A DNA stretch of 64,000 bases from Cricetomys ansorgei (GCA_026225945.1 JAMJFZ010001133.1:928501-992500); one strand, 5' to 3'; shown: positions 1 to 11,035, numbered from the stretch's first letter. Translations and numbers: made by a program. Notes: generated from the sequence alone by a model not told the origin.

Positions 1-351
1 TATGGTTTGAGAGGGTACGTGCCACCTAGAACCGTATTATCGTCATAGGCTATTATTTTCCCTTATAAATTGATAAGCTCACTTTATTGTAAAAAAAAAT
101 TAAAATGCTGCTCGATATTTTAAGACTGAAGAAAGCAGGAATCCAGTTTTAGCGATTTTCTATTCTGTTTAAGGAGGCACTTTATGCTAAGAGTGGCAAT
201 TGATACACAAAGAGAAAGCCAGAGAGAGCCAAAGCTTGCAATCACCCACTCAGTCGGCAAAAGATAATCCTTAAAGACAATGTATTCATCTACTCAGCTG
301 GACTTGGGTTTTTTAATGATATTTTTACATTTACTTAGTTAGTTATTTAGC

Positions 352-376
352 TGTGTGTGTGTGTGTGTGTGTGTGT
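352..376. repeat. (TG)n microsatellite
   Basis: An uninterrupted TG dinucleotide run of about 25 bp. The 350 bases to its left hold no recognisable repeat, RNA or coding feature. Confidence 0.95.
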
Positions 377-854
377 TTGCACTTGTGTATACCAGGTGTG
401 CAGACCTTTCCTGAATACACACCTGTGGGAGTTGGGAAAAGTGCCCCTGCATCTCAGTTTTGATGGAGCAGTAAGGACCAAGCTGCAGGACTTTCCCTGG
501 CTTCCTCACATCTAATTCCTCCTTTACCCAGCTTCTGTCTCACCAAAAAAGTCATTTACACTGGCATAAGGCTTCAATCTATGAATTCCATAGAGCCAAA
601 CATGTTCCCAGGAGAGTTGCTTCTTCTGTGTGCTTAGAGCCAGTCTCCATTACTGGGGTCCTTGTCAGCATGTGGATCCCCCAGTTGCTGTCACAATCAT
701 CCTCTGCTCTGTCCACTTCATTCTGGAACTCCTCTGTGTTTTTCTTGCATCACTGAGCTTCTCTTCTTCCCCCCATAAGGAATTCGACAAGCGTGTGAAC
801 CGTTGTGTCCAGTACAGTCACACAAGCAACACCACTTGTCAGTGATTTTTCCGT
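377..854. other. Unclassified non-coding DNA
   Basis: I recognise no repeat family or gene here. A 71-codon open frame at 630-845 (+) does not begin with ATG and shows no domain or signal I can name, so I treat it as chance. Confidence 0.5.
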
Positions 855-1033
855 CTGATCCTTTCATCACTGTGACAAAATACCCAGGAGAAACAACGTA
901 AAGAGTAGAAGGTTTAGGCCCAGAGTTTATCCAGTTTGCAGTCTGTGGTCCCGGGTCTGCTATCTTTCAGGCCATGGTGAGGCAGGACAGCATGGCAAAA
1001 GCTTACACAGACACACACACACACAGACACGCA

Positions 1034-1079
<46 letters not shown>

Positions 1080-1090
1080 AGAGAGGTGGG
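855..1090 (-). mobile_element. Old MaLR-like LTR fragment with CA expansion
   Basis: The stretch beginning CATCACTGTGACAAAATACC reads like the reverse complement of a rodent MaLR-type LTR 3' end. It is followed by the GGCCATGGTGAGGCAGGACA motif typical of the middle of these LTRs. The purine-rich part that usually follows is replaced by a (CA)n expansion. Divergence is high, so the family name is tentative. Confidence 0.5.
1004..1085. repeat. (CA)n microsatellite with short GA tail
   Basis: About 70 bp of CA dinucleotides with a few G interruptions, ending in a short GA run. Apparent ORFs rich in Cys-Val across it on the minus strand are artefacts of the dinucleotide repeat. Confidence 0.95.
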
Positions 1091-1721
1091 GAGCGACACC
1101 TTGCCCCCACTGTGCATCTGCCATGAAAGGCTCCATCATCCCTGAAGAAAGCCAAGTGCACCAAGCACTCTGCTTGCTTCTCTTCTCATGAGTCTGGTTG
1201 GACATTACAACTGTGAGTTCATTCATGGTCTCATTGTGTTACCTGTAGTTTTGTGACTGTCAGCCAGTCCTCTGAGAGATGCCCTTATTTACTGCAGGGA
1301 ACAGCTGGCCACCATAAGCTCTGCTCTGTTTTAACTCATATTCAATAGGTCAACTTTGAGTGAAATTTGGGGCCCTCTCCTAATATGCTGTAACACTTCG
1401 TCAGCTCTACTGCTTCAACATAAACCTACTACTGTACTGACATCCATGAACTTTTATTTTGTGTTTCATGCATTTAGATCACTTTTTCATCCTCAAGAAA
1501 TGTCTTTTTACAAAGATTCAGTTGAGTTACATTCTGACCTCTTATTTTCTTACTGAGCATTGTGAGAGAAAGTTTGTAAGCCTACTTCACATTATTTATG
1601 AAAGAAAATACAGAGAGTATTTAAATAATGTATTAAATAACAGTGTTTAAATGCATGTAAGAACTACATGAAAACAATTGTGGTAGGGAAAGTGATTCAT
1701 GCCTTAAAAACAAACATTTCT
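1091..1721. other. Unclassified AT-rich non-coding DNA
   Basis: No repeat or gene recognised. Short open frames of 63-66 codons at 1356-1650 are within chance length. Confidence 0.5.
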
Positions 1722-1926
1722 GGGGCCCAGAGAGATGGTTCAGTGGCTAAGAGAGTGCACTATTTTTGAGGAGGGTCCAAATTTGCTTCCCAGCACCCTT
1801 GTGTGATGGCTGGCTTGCTTGGAACTCCAGCTGCAGGGGAACCAGCGCCCTCTTCTGGCCTCAGCATGCACCTGTACTAGGTACCCATACCTAGACACAC
1901 ACATTCTCTTGATTAAAACATAAAGG
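1722..1926 (+). mobile_element. B2/B3-class SINE
   Basis: The start matches the tRNA-derived head of rodent B2-class SINEs (CCCAGAGAGATGGTTCAGTG, then a GTGCACT segment). It runs through CTTCCCAGCACCC and TCTTCTGGCCTCAGCATGCA to an A-rich end near 1920. The order of these blocks gives plus orientation. It is diverged, so it is an old copy. Confidence 0.85.
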
Positions 1927-2717
1927 AACAAGTTTCCTTCTCTGAATTTACTGTTTTTAAATTCAGATCTACCAGGATGAGTTTGAAAGCTGATGATCAC
2001 ACTCTGTGACTTAGAGTCAAACAGTCTGAAGGCAAGTTTTCAGACCTTCTGGAATACAAATGTAAATATTCACAAGCAAGAAGGATAACTTTTCCTCTTC
2101 TAATTTAAGAATTATGTTTTCTAGGGCATTCTAAATGTCAATTATAAACCATTTCTTTATTTTCCTGTGAATACTTAACAGACAAAAAGCCTCTACTAGT
2201 TGCTGATAAGGTTTTTGGTTATTAAAATGCTATTGACATTTTCTCAACCCTTTGGTTTCTCTGACCAAAAACTTGTTTCTATATATTATATCCAGCCTGA
2301 AAATTTTTAACCTATACTCCCTGAATAGTCTTACCTACACTACTGCATGGTCTTGAAGAATGAACACATCAACATTTGTGAAACCCTTCATGGGTTGCAG
2401 GCACATTAGCTACTGAGAGATATAATTGTTATATATTCCAAATGTGAATAACATGACAGGTTATAACATGACAGGAAAAAGACATGTTTTTTTCATACAT
2501 GTTTGGTGATATGATACCTACTTTCCATGTTGAATGGAAAGTGCTCAGAAACATCTGCTGTTTCTGTCACATACAGAACACTGGGCTGTGCATAGTAGCA
2601 AGAGAAAGCAGCCCTTACTGTGCTCTCTGGGGCAATGGAGTTCCTGGTGATAAATAGGCCACAATGTGACCTCATAACTGGAAGGCTTCAGCCTCCATAC
2701 AATTTAGAACATTTAAA
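1927..2717. other. Unclassified non-coding DNA
   Basis: AT-rich sequence with no recognised family. A 13-bp direct repeat, ATAACATGACAGG, occurs at 2448-2460 and 2463-2475, a local tandem duplication with a 15-bp period. Overlapping small ORFs on both strands at 2493-2856 show no family resemblance. Confidence 0.5.
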
Positions 2718-3225
2718 CCTCCAAGACTTACTGATGACTGAGCCACTCGGACTAGCTCCTTCTGGACTAAGAGCTGTGATGAACTCTGAGTCTTCTGGTG
2801 CAACTCACTTGCTATTCTGGCTCAAACTATTCTCCAAGCAGACTTGTTCAAACTGACCTTCTTAGCTGGCTGATTGTTTCTGACTGAACCCTTCTGACTT
2901 TGGCAGACTCGGATTGATTCCTACAACTTCTCTGAACTGCTCTGCTCTGCTCTGCTTCAAACTGACTCACTCTTCTCATCTGATACTGACTTCTGCTGAA
3001 CTGCCTCTGTGTCTTGGCCTCAAACTCCTCAGACTCCTCAGACTGCTTCTGTGTCTCTTCTCCTCTGACTGCCTCTGACTGACTACTTTTCTAACCTGAG
3101 AGTTGGGCAGGTCCTCAGTCTGATTCACTCGGCCAACTCTTCCTCTGGTTTGTCACTTTGCCTGCCCGTCACTCTAACTCAACTCAGAAGTCACATCCTG
3201 TCTGACATTTACTTCCTCTGAGCTC
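2718..3225. repeat. CTGA-rich degenerate satellite-like repeat
   Basis: About 500 bp built from loosely repeated CTGA, TCTG, ACTGACT and CTGCTCTG words, with one pure patch of tandem CTGCT near 2937-2960. The composition is strikingly different from its flanks. It resembles the mouse interspersed satellite-like family MurSatRep1 as I remember it, which also runs into a B1-like tail as seen here. The family assignment is from memory and uncertain; the low-complexity structure itself is plain. Confidence 0.6.
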
Positions 3226-3280
3226 TGCTTCCTGTCTCCCAAGTGCTAGAATTAAAGGAGTACACCACTACTGCCTTCTG
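3222..3280 (-). mobile_element. B1-like SINE end fragment
   Basis: CCCAAGTGCTAGAATTAAAG followed by GAGTACACCACTACTGCCT is the reverse complement of the 5' part of a B1 SINE (normally CACGCCTTTAATCCCAGCAC). Only the head of B1 is present. It joins directly to the CTGA-rich block, so it may be an integral part of that composite repeat and not an independent insertion. Confidence 0.65.
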
Positions 3281-3331
3281 AATATTGGGTTTAAAAGTTT
3301 GCATTACATTCTTTCTACATTCTATCTGGAC

Positions 3332-3419
3332 CACACAGGCCTCTGAATGTGATCCCTTCTTATAGACCCTTGGATTTGATCCTTTCTAGCTATCACACAG
3401 GCCTTTCAATGTGATCCTT
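3332..3419. repeat. Direct repeats of a GAATGTGATCC motif
   Basis: Two copies of a 26-bp unit (ACACAGGCCTNTNAATGTGATCC plus a TT end) lie at about 3332-3357 and 3394-3419. A half copy, GGATTTGATCCTTT, sits between them at 3371-3384. They sit just downstream of the CTGA-rich block and may belong to the same composite element. Confidence 0.7.
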
Positions 3420-3439
3420 TCCCAGAGCAGCTTTGTCGC

Positions 3440-3880
3440 TAGATTAAATGATCACCTCTCAATTTCACATTGAATGGTGTTTGAAAGGTATTAGAAATAT
3501 AACAAATTTAATTCACTTAAATTGGGAATTAAATTTTACCAGGTTTAATTTTAATTAATAGTTTAGTTAATAACGCAAGCAACCATACTCATTAAGTGTT
3601 TATGCAATTCACTGTCAATTATTAAAACATTTAAATAATTACATCCAATGAGTATTTCATGTTTATGAATATTTATATTTTATTACTAAATACATCAGAA
3701 ACATAGATAACACAAAATAAATTCTGCATTCATCTCAAGTAAACATTTTAATACGTAAAGGATAGAAAAAGCCTGTCTAATACTTTATATTTTGACTTCC
3801 CCACACTTAAATCTGATCATTAGGCTTATTACTTTCTCAAGTGCCTGACTTTATGACTAGAAATGGAAAGCACAACATTC
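3440..3880. other. AT-rich unclassified DNA
   Basis: Very AT-rich, with many TAAT and TTAATTAA-type words, no recognised repeat and no coding potential. It leads into the CpG-retaining island at 3900-4345 and could be part of the same conserved block. Confidence 0.4.
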
Positions 3881-3899
3881 TCAGGAGCAGAGGTGTCCT

Positions 3900-4345
3900 C
3901 GTGAACCTAATGTCGACCTAGCATGCGCCTCGTTATCATTTATGATTATTAATGAGCCTTTCAGCAGTTGCTCGTTCTGTTGACATTAGAGTTACAATGT
4001 TTAACAAAACATTGCCTTATAGAGAGCAGTCCTTCATACTGTTATGTTTTCAAAACTAACGTCACGTCTCAGCAGCAAAATATTTACATACAATGTACAA
4101 GATGAAGCGCTTTTGATTTCAGCATCATCGGCATTATGGAAGCCGTTTACACAAAGCAACGCAGTAAATGTATGTCTGCAGAGAGAACGTTTGCCAAATA
4201 TTTATGTCCCACTGACAATGGTATCTGATCGTGTAATGGAAAAGCCCTGTCTCAGCTCTAACCACACTGGTTTCAGGGGACTGCGGCGAGCCATCTTCTG
4301 AATTCCCGAATGACCAGAGGCTTAATTAAATATCGCACCTTAACA
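3900..4345. promoter_or_regulatory. Candidate conserved regulatory element
   Basis: About 16 CpG dinucleotides survive in roughly 440 bp, in a window where CpG is otherwise rare. No repeat family is recognisable. The segment holds homeodomain-like cores (ATTATTAATGAG, TTAATTAAAT), a CRE-like AACGTCACGTC and AT-rich spacers. Retained CpG without a CpG island, next to dense TAAT motifs, is typical of developmental enhancers. That function is inference; only the composition and motifs are seen. An 85-codon frame at 4044-4301 (+) looks like chance. Confidence 0.4.
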
Positions 4346-6640
4346 CTTTTCTAAGTTTGTTACATTTAGACTTTGTGTGCATGTCATTAAGTAAAATGTT
4401 CATAGGAGCAGAGGAAGGTCTGTGTTCACACATGAGGAGGCCCATTGTACACATATAACTCGGTAGAGTCTTAACCTACCCATGGGCTATCATAAAAATG
4501 ACAAGATGAACATTAGGATCCTAAAGAATTAGAGCTAAATAATGTGAGTTTCGGAGACCAGCCTCCTATGCTGTCTGTTCATATGGGATGAACTAATTTT
4601 AATAACTTGGCAACAGATGAGTTATTGTGATCAGCTGTCAATCTACTAAATATTTACTAGCTTCATTAAATTTTTATTTAAATCAGAATTTTCTGAGGAG
4701 AACAGAAGTCAATTTTTTATAAAATATTTCAACATGCTTCAGACCGAAAAGAAAACATGATTCATCAGTTGACTATACCCCTGAATTAGACGTATACTTG
4801 TTAATCACAGATACACCTGTGCAGTTCATCTGCTTACCCATCAGCATCACTGACAGCATAAAAGTCACAGCATCATATTAAGCCTGTTTTGTTAGGGACA
4901 TCGTCTCATGTCGACTTCTGGTTTTGAATGCTAATGGGAACATAGTATGGAAAACTGTATTCCTGTTTTCAGTTTTAGTTCAAACAGTCTTCTTGTGGTT
5001 CTGAAAGTCTGAAACACCATGATGCTATTCTCAGAAAATGTGTAGGTGCTTGAAGGCAGTGGAACATGAGTCAGAGAGAACTATACTTAGAGCTGGCCTT
5101 TCTGGACCAGGATGCTCTGTGCGAAGTTCGGAGCACAGGACTAGAGTGAAGAGGCTGCGTATAGAAGGAGCCCATCAGAGCTGAGAAGAGCGATGACTGT
5201 GAGCGAAAAGATGGCAAGTATTCAAGCATCATTATAGGAGCCCTTGATGCAACATAAAGCACCCGGGAAAACCATAGGAATAGAGGCTTCAGCCTCATGT
5301 GCTTCAAGGGGTCTGGACCTGTGTTTTTGATGAGCTTGTCAGGTGATTTTGGTACCCAGTTGTTGAGGACCAACACATCACGATGGGCAAACACAATAAG
5401 GAGGTGGAGAAGAAATGCCAGCTTGAGATTCAAGATATGTTTGGGTGATTGAAAGAGCCTGTTTAACAGTGCACATGTCTTGTTTGACACTGAAGTGCAA
5501 GAAAATATGAAGAGACAGGGAATGATGCCATGAGGAAAAATACAACTAATGATGGTGGACAGGACAGAAGCAGGAGGTTGAAGGAAGGCAGGAAAATCAG
5601 GAAGAAAATGCTGGAAGAATGAGAGGGTTCTGATCCAAGTATCACTGCCAAGATGGCTTTGAGGAAAGGGAGAAACTCGTGCCCTTGAAGGTAGGGGAGT
5701 GAGTGAAGACTATGGGTTAAGAACAAAGGGTTAAATCAACTCCTTAAGTGTCTCTTGACCTTCTGAAACAGCAACAGCATGCAAGTGTGAGATTTTAAGA
5801 CATTAGAAGCTAAATACAGGTGGACTTGCAAGAAGTTGCATGAAGAAAAGTTCAAAGAATATCAAAGTTTGAGAAATTCTGCTCTATTTTGCTGCAGAGA
5901 AAATTCCAATAAGAGTTGATGCCATAAATAAAATTTACTGCCATGGAAGAGATGCTCAAAAATATTAGTTTGCTCTGGGTCATTGCGGATCGAAATCTGG
6001 GCTTTCATCTTGGTTTTATTTTCTCCATCATATTCTGAGGTCGTTCTACAGATCATTAACTCTTATGGCTTTAGATGAATAAGCTTCATAAAATAAGTAA
6101 GGAAATGGATTATGGGTTAGAGTTTATAAAGTTCAATTCCATAATAAAAATAATAGCTTAGAGTAAAAACATGTTTCCTATTTTTCTTAATTCCTATCTC
6201 TTAACAGCCATTGATAGTCAATGCTGATCTAATCACCTCAGTCAGGTGTCATCAACTTGGGGCCTCAAATGACCTTCTAGCGAACATGAAAAGACTTCCT
6301 ACATTTCACTGAAAAAAATAATCGTCTTTCAATATTATTTCCATTATATTCACTCCTGCTTCACGAGGGCAAAAGCACTAACTCCGGCTTTGGGGTGAGC
6401 AGGAAGGAATACAGACAGCCCAGCAGAGCTCTCTGTTTGGGATAACAAAAGAGTCGCTTCTTCGGGACTCTGCTTGTTAACAGATATATGCAAATCTGAC
6501 AGAAAATAATAGTACTACATGATCATACCAATGCCCAGCATACCATCATCTCTTCCTAATCCCTCCCTCCCTAATACAGCCACACTCATGCGTGACATGG
6601 AAGGGTCTAGGGTCGATACCAACAACTGGTGATCATCCTG
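4346..6640. other. Unclassified non-coding DNA
   Basis: No repeat or gene recognised over about 2.3 kb. The longest open frame, 139 codons at 5071-5490 (-), opens at a GTG, has no early ATG and resembles no family. Another 87-codon frame overlaps it upstream. I take both as chance in a fairly GC-balanced patch. Confidence 0.45.
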
Positions 6641-8003
6641 GGATTCTGAAATCAGCAGTGGAGAAGGAGTGCTAGGAGGGAAACAATACTCAAGAAAAGA
6701 AAGAAATTATTCAAAAGGAAGCAGGAAAGAGTGAACCTTGGCTTGGAAAACTGTCCCATGTAGAATGAAGGTGACTCCGGAGTTCTGTTCCGTGACACCC
6801 ATAGAGTGTCACCTGCTCGTTGGTGTGCCAGGTACTGTTCTAAAAGATCAGCACACAACCTGAACCCAGTGAAAGTCTTCCAGTTATGAAGCTTGTGTTC
6901 AGAAGCTTGTGTGTGTTCTAAGTTTTGATTTGAAATGGAATCATGAAAGATGCATGATATTGTTAAAGTCCGGTCTCAGCAGTAATGGTACATTTGAACA
7001 CAAATCAACAGCAGGTAAGAAAGCCACAAAGGTGACTATGGGGAATCATGCTAGGTAATGGGAAAGGCGAAGTTTTGGAAGCCAAAGCCCTGGGCTATTC
7101 ACAGAGTAACTGGAGTGTCAACATGTCTAGAATCTGGCAGAATTAGAAAATTGTGAGAAGGTGGTAGGAGATGGTGTCAGAACACAAAGTCAGAGCAGGG
7201 AACATTACAGCCTGGAAGCCGGGAGGAAGCGAGAGTAAGACTATCAGGATTCAGAATTACTACTAACATCAAAGGAGCCTGCTATTGGTTTGAAGTCTGT
7301 GAATTTTATTTGTTTAGCGTAGAAAATTTTGTTCTGGAAGGATAACTGAAAAATTTCATCCTCTTTCATACCAGTTGGCATGATGGAAATTCAAGGAATG
7401 TGCTAGAACATAGTTGCGATGTTATAATTAATAGCCGCTGTGTCCAGCATATTGAGAAAGGCAGCTATGCAGATGGAGAAATGCTAGTTCGTACCCAAGA
7501 CAGATTGGAACCACGGAATTTGGCTGATGGTCAGAACCAGCTGATGAAGATTCTTATTAATTAGACCAGATGGTGACCAACAATAGCAATGCTTTAGAAA
7601 AGAGCTAAAGTAAAGTTGTAGTGGTTAATTAGTATCAGCAAAATGTTTCTAAGATTAGAACACTCTTTTTTTTTTTTTCTGCCAAAAAGTTAACTTCTTA
7701 AAATTAAGTCATTTCTGTGATTTTTGCCTCTGGGTTCTCCTTTTGTAAATGTAAAGTTTCCATGCCATGAATGTTTGCTCAGTTTGGGATCACTCCACGA
7801 AGGGCTTCATTAATTTTAAAGATGCATTTAAAGTTGTGTTGAGCATTCAGAGAGTCACGGTAAGGAGCAACAGTCGTTTAAAGCCCTGTAAGAGATGAGA
7901 GTTCTGTGTCACTGGAGGCAGAAAACATGGAACATTTAAAAATTGTTACTGACAAATATGATCTGTCATTTTAAAAACAGAAACAAATGACCTTCATGAA
8001 CCC
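6641..8003. other. Unclassified non-coding DNA
   Basis: No recognised repeat. A 12-base T run at about 7667-7678 could be the tail of a lost retroposon but nothing identifiable adjoins it. No supported coding region. Confidence 0.45.

Positions 8004-8070
<67 letters not shown>
8004..8070. repeat. (TG)n microsatellite
   Basis: A 67-bp TG run with a single C interruption near 8032. Confidence 0.97.
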
Positions 8071-8071
<1 letters not shown>

Positions 8072-8186
8072 CTTTGCCTATTCCAAGCCGTTGTACAAAG
8101 TGGAAATTAATTTGTTGTCTGACGAAATTTAAAGCTCCTTTATTTGTTCTCTGTTCCGTCCCCTTCCTTTCCTAGCCTTTTTATTT

Positions 8187-8276
8187 CTTCCTTTATTCCT
8201 TCTTTCCTTCCTTCATTCATTCCTTCAGTTATTCCTTCCTTCCTTCCTTCCTTCCTTCCTTCCTTCCTTCCTTCCT
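8187..8276. repeat. (TTCC)n microsatellite
   Basis: A degenerate TTCC tract that becomes pure from about 8232 to 8276. The antisense frame across it encodes an Arg-Lys-Glu-Gly repeat, an artefact of the tetranucleotide. Confidence 0.96.
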
Positions 8277-9292
8277 GATTTTCATCACAGATTTTTATGA
8301 AGATATTAGGGTTTGTGCAGAGGAAAGGAAAGATTGCATGACAATATAACATTTGCACTGGAGGTTCTTCAGAGATACTCATGTGACAGGAGTGACAGCT
8401 AGGCTCTCATCTGCCTAAGAAACCAGGGCTCCCACAAGGGAAATGAGAATAGTTTATTATGTAGCCTAATACAAATGACCACGATTTAGGAACACGGACT
8501 AAGGTTACCCCAAATACCATGTTATGATGTAATAGCTGTTTCTGTGAAGTTTTTATAGTAACAGAATGAAAGAAATCACAAATTAAGACATTCTCTAATA
8601 CACTGATGCAAACATCACATAGGTTCCAGAAAAGTGGGAGCCCTGCTCTCACTTTGCGTTGGTGGAAACCTGGGCTGTCTTTATTCGTGATATCACAAGG
8701 ATATTAAGTGACATACAGAGTTAGGTAATAAATGGCTACCATGGATGAGCCAAGCTGACATCCTGGGATAATCATGAGTCCTCTGTAGATTCTTTCATGC
8801 ACACACTGGGTGGTCAGCTGGCTAGTAGTTGGGCTGACACTATTGCAATGAAGTATCCTCATGTTTAAGGGTGAGGATGTTATACACCCTTTCTTCAGTG
8901 TGGTGTTTAATACATTCTCAGGCATTCACTACCTGATATAATTTTGAGATGCTCATATGCTCAGCTAGTTCCTATTTATTTTGGTAAATGCAGAGTGGCT
9001 CCTTTCTACATCTGAGGCATAAGATACCTATCAGTCTGCACTTTGTGGATGGTGTCAGACAGAGAGTAAGACAAACAATGTTGTTATGTGCCTACCAAGG
9101 TCTCTTCACCTTGACTTGTTATTTCTACTCAAAGTAAAAAACAGTTTTAAGGTAGAGTCTGTCAGGACTGGGCACAGCCTGGAAACACATTGTTTTATGC
9201 AATTTGGAGGAGTTTAGAGCAGGGCACAGCCCTGTTTTGAAACTACCCCACCACAGCACATTGCTTCAAATTATAGAGCTATGGGCCACTAT
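8277..9292. other. Unclassified non-coding DNA
   Basis: No recognised repeat, RNA or gene in this kilobase. Small open frames at 8407-8652 and 8704-8925 (-) are of chance length and show nothing recognisable. Confidence 0.45.
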
Positions 9293-9408
9293 TGAGTGCT
9301 GGGGTTTGAATGCGATGATTCCCATAATCTCGGGCATTTGAACACTCATTTCCACGTTGGTAGTGCTGTTTGGGAAGGTTTAGGAAGTATGTCACTGGAA
9401 AGGCTACT
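9293..9408 (+). mobile_element. MT-type MaLR LTR, 5' part
   Basis: GCTGGGGTTTGAATGCGATG followed by the TAGTGCTGTTTGGGAAGGTT block and GTATGTCACTGGA matches the 5' half of rodent MT-family LTRs. The sequence stops at 9408, where a different LTR begins, and the rest of the MT LTR resumes at about 9976. The two parts are one older LTR split by a younger insertion. Confidence 0.8.
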
Positions 9409-9975
9409 TGTTGTGTATCTGTTTCCTCTGAGATTGGAACATTCCATCCTATAGAAAAGCTCCTAAAGTGGGAGGGTAAACAATTCAAAATAGCTTCAGG
9501 AAGTCCCTGAAACTGACCAGGTTCACCAGGCTCCTTCTTCCCAAGAGTAAATGAGCCAAGCTTCTGAGTATCTGAATATCTGAACTCTCAGATAACCAAG
9601 TCACAAATGAATCTCTAAGACCAGACCAGCTGCCTGGAAGAAGCAGAAACCAAATCAGCTGCCTGGAAGAGGTTTAGACCTGAGACATTTAGAAGGCACA
9701 CTCTCCAACATGTTGAGCTGCCTACAGGCTGTGTACAGTGTGCTCCAAGTTTCTAGCTTTTGTGACCTGTTACCCATGCTGGAGTGGGTTTTGGAGATGC
9801 AGCTGTCTTTGAGTCATTTCTGCTCCTGTAAGTAACCCTCAAAATCATGTAAGTAACACTAATAAAACTCACTGGACTTCGGTAGTATCCATTCTTGGGT
9901 CTGTTGTGGGTGCCCAATCTTGGGTGAGTGGACATGTGTGTTGCATCTCCTCAATAAAAAACTTGTCATACAACA
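9409..9975 (+). mobile_element. Solo LTR inserted in an MT LTR
   Basis: This 567-bp block has LTR-like termini TGTTGTGTATC and CATACAACA, an imperfect inverted repeat of the TG...CA type. It holds a poly(A) signal AATAAA near 9860, followed by a T/G-rich U5-like stretch and a second AATAAA-like word near the 3' end. No internal retroviral sequence or second LTR is present, so it is read as a solo LTR. The flanking bases do not form an obvious exact target duplication. I do not recognise the exact family; class II (ERVK-like) is a guess. Confidence 0.6.
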
Positions 9976-10227
9976 CCTGTTTGGATGTTTCAAAGCTCCA
10001 GAAACATCAAAGTCCCCTGGGATTCCCAGGGGTATATTCTCTGCTTCCTGCTTGAGGCTCAAGATGAGAGCCTTCAGCATGCTGCTCTAGCTTCCATGCC
10101 CACCACCTCTTAGCCATGATGAACCCTAAATCTTGGGAACCTTAAACCCAAATAAATCCTTCCTTTTATAAGTTGCCTTGGTCATGGTACTATAAAATAC
10201 CACAGAAACAGAAAAGTAACTAATACA
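9976..10227 (+). mobile_element. MT-type MaLR LTR, 3' part
   Basis: This continues the LTR begun at 9293. It has CTCTGCTTCCTGCTTGAGG, then CCATGATGAACCCTAAATC, the poly(A) region AAATAAATCCTTCCTTTTAT and the end AGTTGCCTTGGTCATGG...AAAGTAACTAATACA. This is the standard order of blocks in the 3' half of MT LTRs on the plus strand. Confidence 0.88.
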
Positions 10228-10334
10228 ACTAGTAAAGTTGAATAGTGCAGACAGAGGAAGAAAGGAATAGTCCCCCGCCAGAAGCTGCACCTGACTCAGT
10301 CGGGGAGGGGGACACAGTGGGAACTGAGTTCACA

Positions 10335-10495
10335 TGGCTGCACACACCCATAGAAGCTCCACGTGTGGAAGTCAGAAGATAATTTGGAGCAGTTGGTTCT
10401 ATCCTTCTACTGTGTGGGTCCAGAAGATTGAACTCAGGTCTTCAGGCTTAGTGGCAAGCATGTTTTCCTCATTAAGGTGTCTCACGAGCCTTTGT
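10335..10495 (-). mobile_element. B3-class SINE
   Basis: GGAAGTCAGAAGATAATTTG, then TGTGTGGGTCCAGAAGATTG, AACTCAGGTCTTCAGGCTTA and GTGGCAAGCATGTTTTCCTC is the reverse complement of a rodent B3 SINE. The copy is old, judged by divergence in the tRNA-like head. About 100 bases between it and the LTR at 10227 hold nothing recognised. Confidence 0.8.
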
Positions 10496-10529
10496 TTATT
10501 TTTTTGTTATTTTTTATTTATTTTTTTAG

Positions 10530-10626
10530 CTTTTGAGATAGCCTCATTCTGTAGACAAGGCTAGTCTGGAGCTCATCACCTAGCTCAGGCTGGCCTTGAT
10601 CTCTTGGTGATCTTTTGCTTCAGCAC
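10530..10626 (-). mobile_element. B1-like SINE, diverged
   Basis: CTTTTGAGATAGCCTCATTC, TGTAGACAAGGCTAGTCTGG and CAGGCTGGCCTTGATCTC match reverse-complement B1/proto-B1 blocks, preceded by a T-rich tail on the left as expected for a minus-strand insertion. Confidence 0.75.
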
Positions 10627-10775
10627 ATTTTATTATGTACATTATTAAAACTAACTCATAATACTTGTGAAAATTTATTCCAAAATTTAAACTGAGAGCT
10701 TATTATTTGAATGACTGTTAAATTAAAAGATCAAGCTATTGCTGAAGTTTCTATCATATTCCAAAGTGTACTGAA

Positions 10776-10870
10776 GGTACACGTAGCTGTAGACTGCTCA
10801 GAAAGCATGAGCAGGCTTCTGGGTTCTATCCCCAGAGTCAGAAAGACAAAACAAAACAAGAAAGAAATAG
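10776..10870 (+). mobile_element. ID-like SINE
   Basis: CGTAGCTGTAGACTGCTCAG, AGCATGAGCAGGCTTCTGGG and TTCTATCCCCAGAGTC follow the order of the tRNA-Ala-derived ID element, ending in an A-rich tail. Internal A and B box regions are diverged, so it is not likely to be active. Confidence 0.65.
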
Positions 10871-10917
10871 AAATGAAAGTTTCTATTTACAAAAGTGGCT
10901 GATACATTCCTTATAAT

Positions 10918-11035
10918 AATATCACTGCCAGCACAGCTGTAATCTGATGGCAGCACCTCAACTTTGGGTCACTAGGAGGCTGCCAAGGCACTATGTGAAC
11001 TTGAAGTGCGAACTTCTTGAATCACGTTTAACTTT
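10918..11035 (+). mobile_element. Possible degraded B1-like SINE
   Basis: GCTGTAATCTGATGGCAGCA, ACTAGGAGGCTGCCAAGGCA and GAACTTGAAG resemble the B1 head (CTGTAATCCCAGCAC...GGAGGCTGAGGCAG...GAGTTCGAGG) at high divergence. Confidence 0.35.

Noticed and set aside
5071..5490. A 139-codon minus open frame
   Set aside because: It begins at GTG, its first ATG is far inside, it shows no family resemblance, and a few frames this long are expected by chance in 64 kb of six-frame translation.
7987..8382. Cys-Val and Lys-Glu-Gly repeat proteins
   Set aside because: Artefacts of the (TG)n and (TTCC)n microsatellites. The same holds for Cys/Val/His/Thr-rich frames at 914-1226, 20213-20628, 27049-27359, 31669-31959, 45028-45446, 52710-53048 and 54822-55257.
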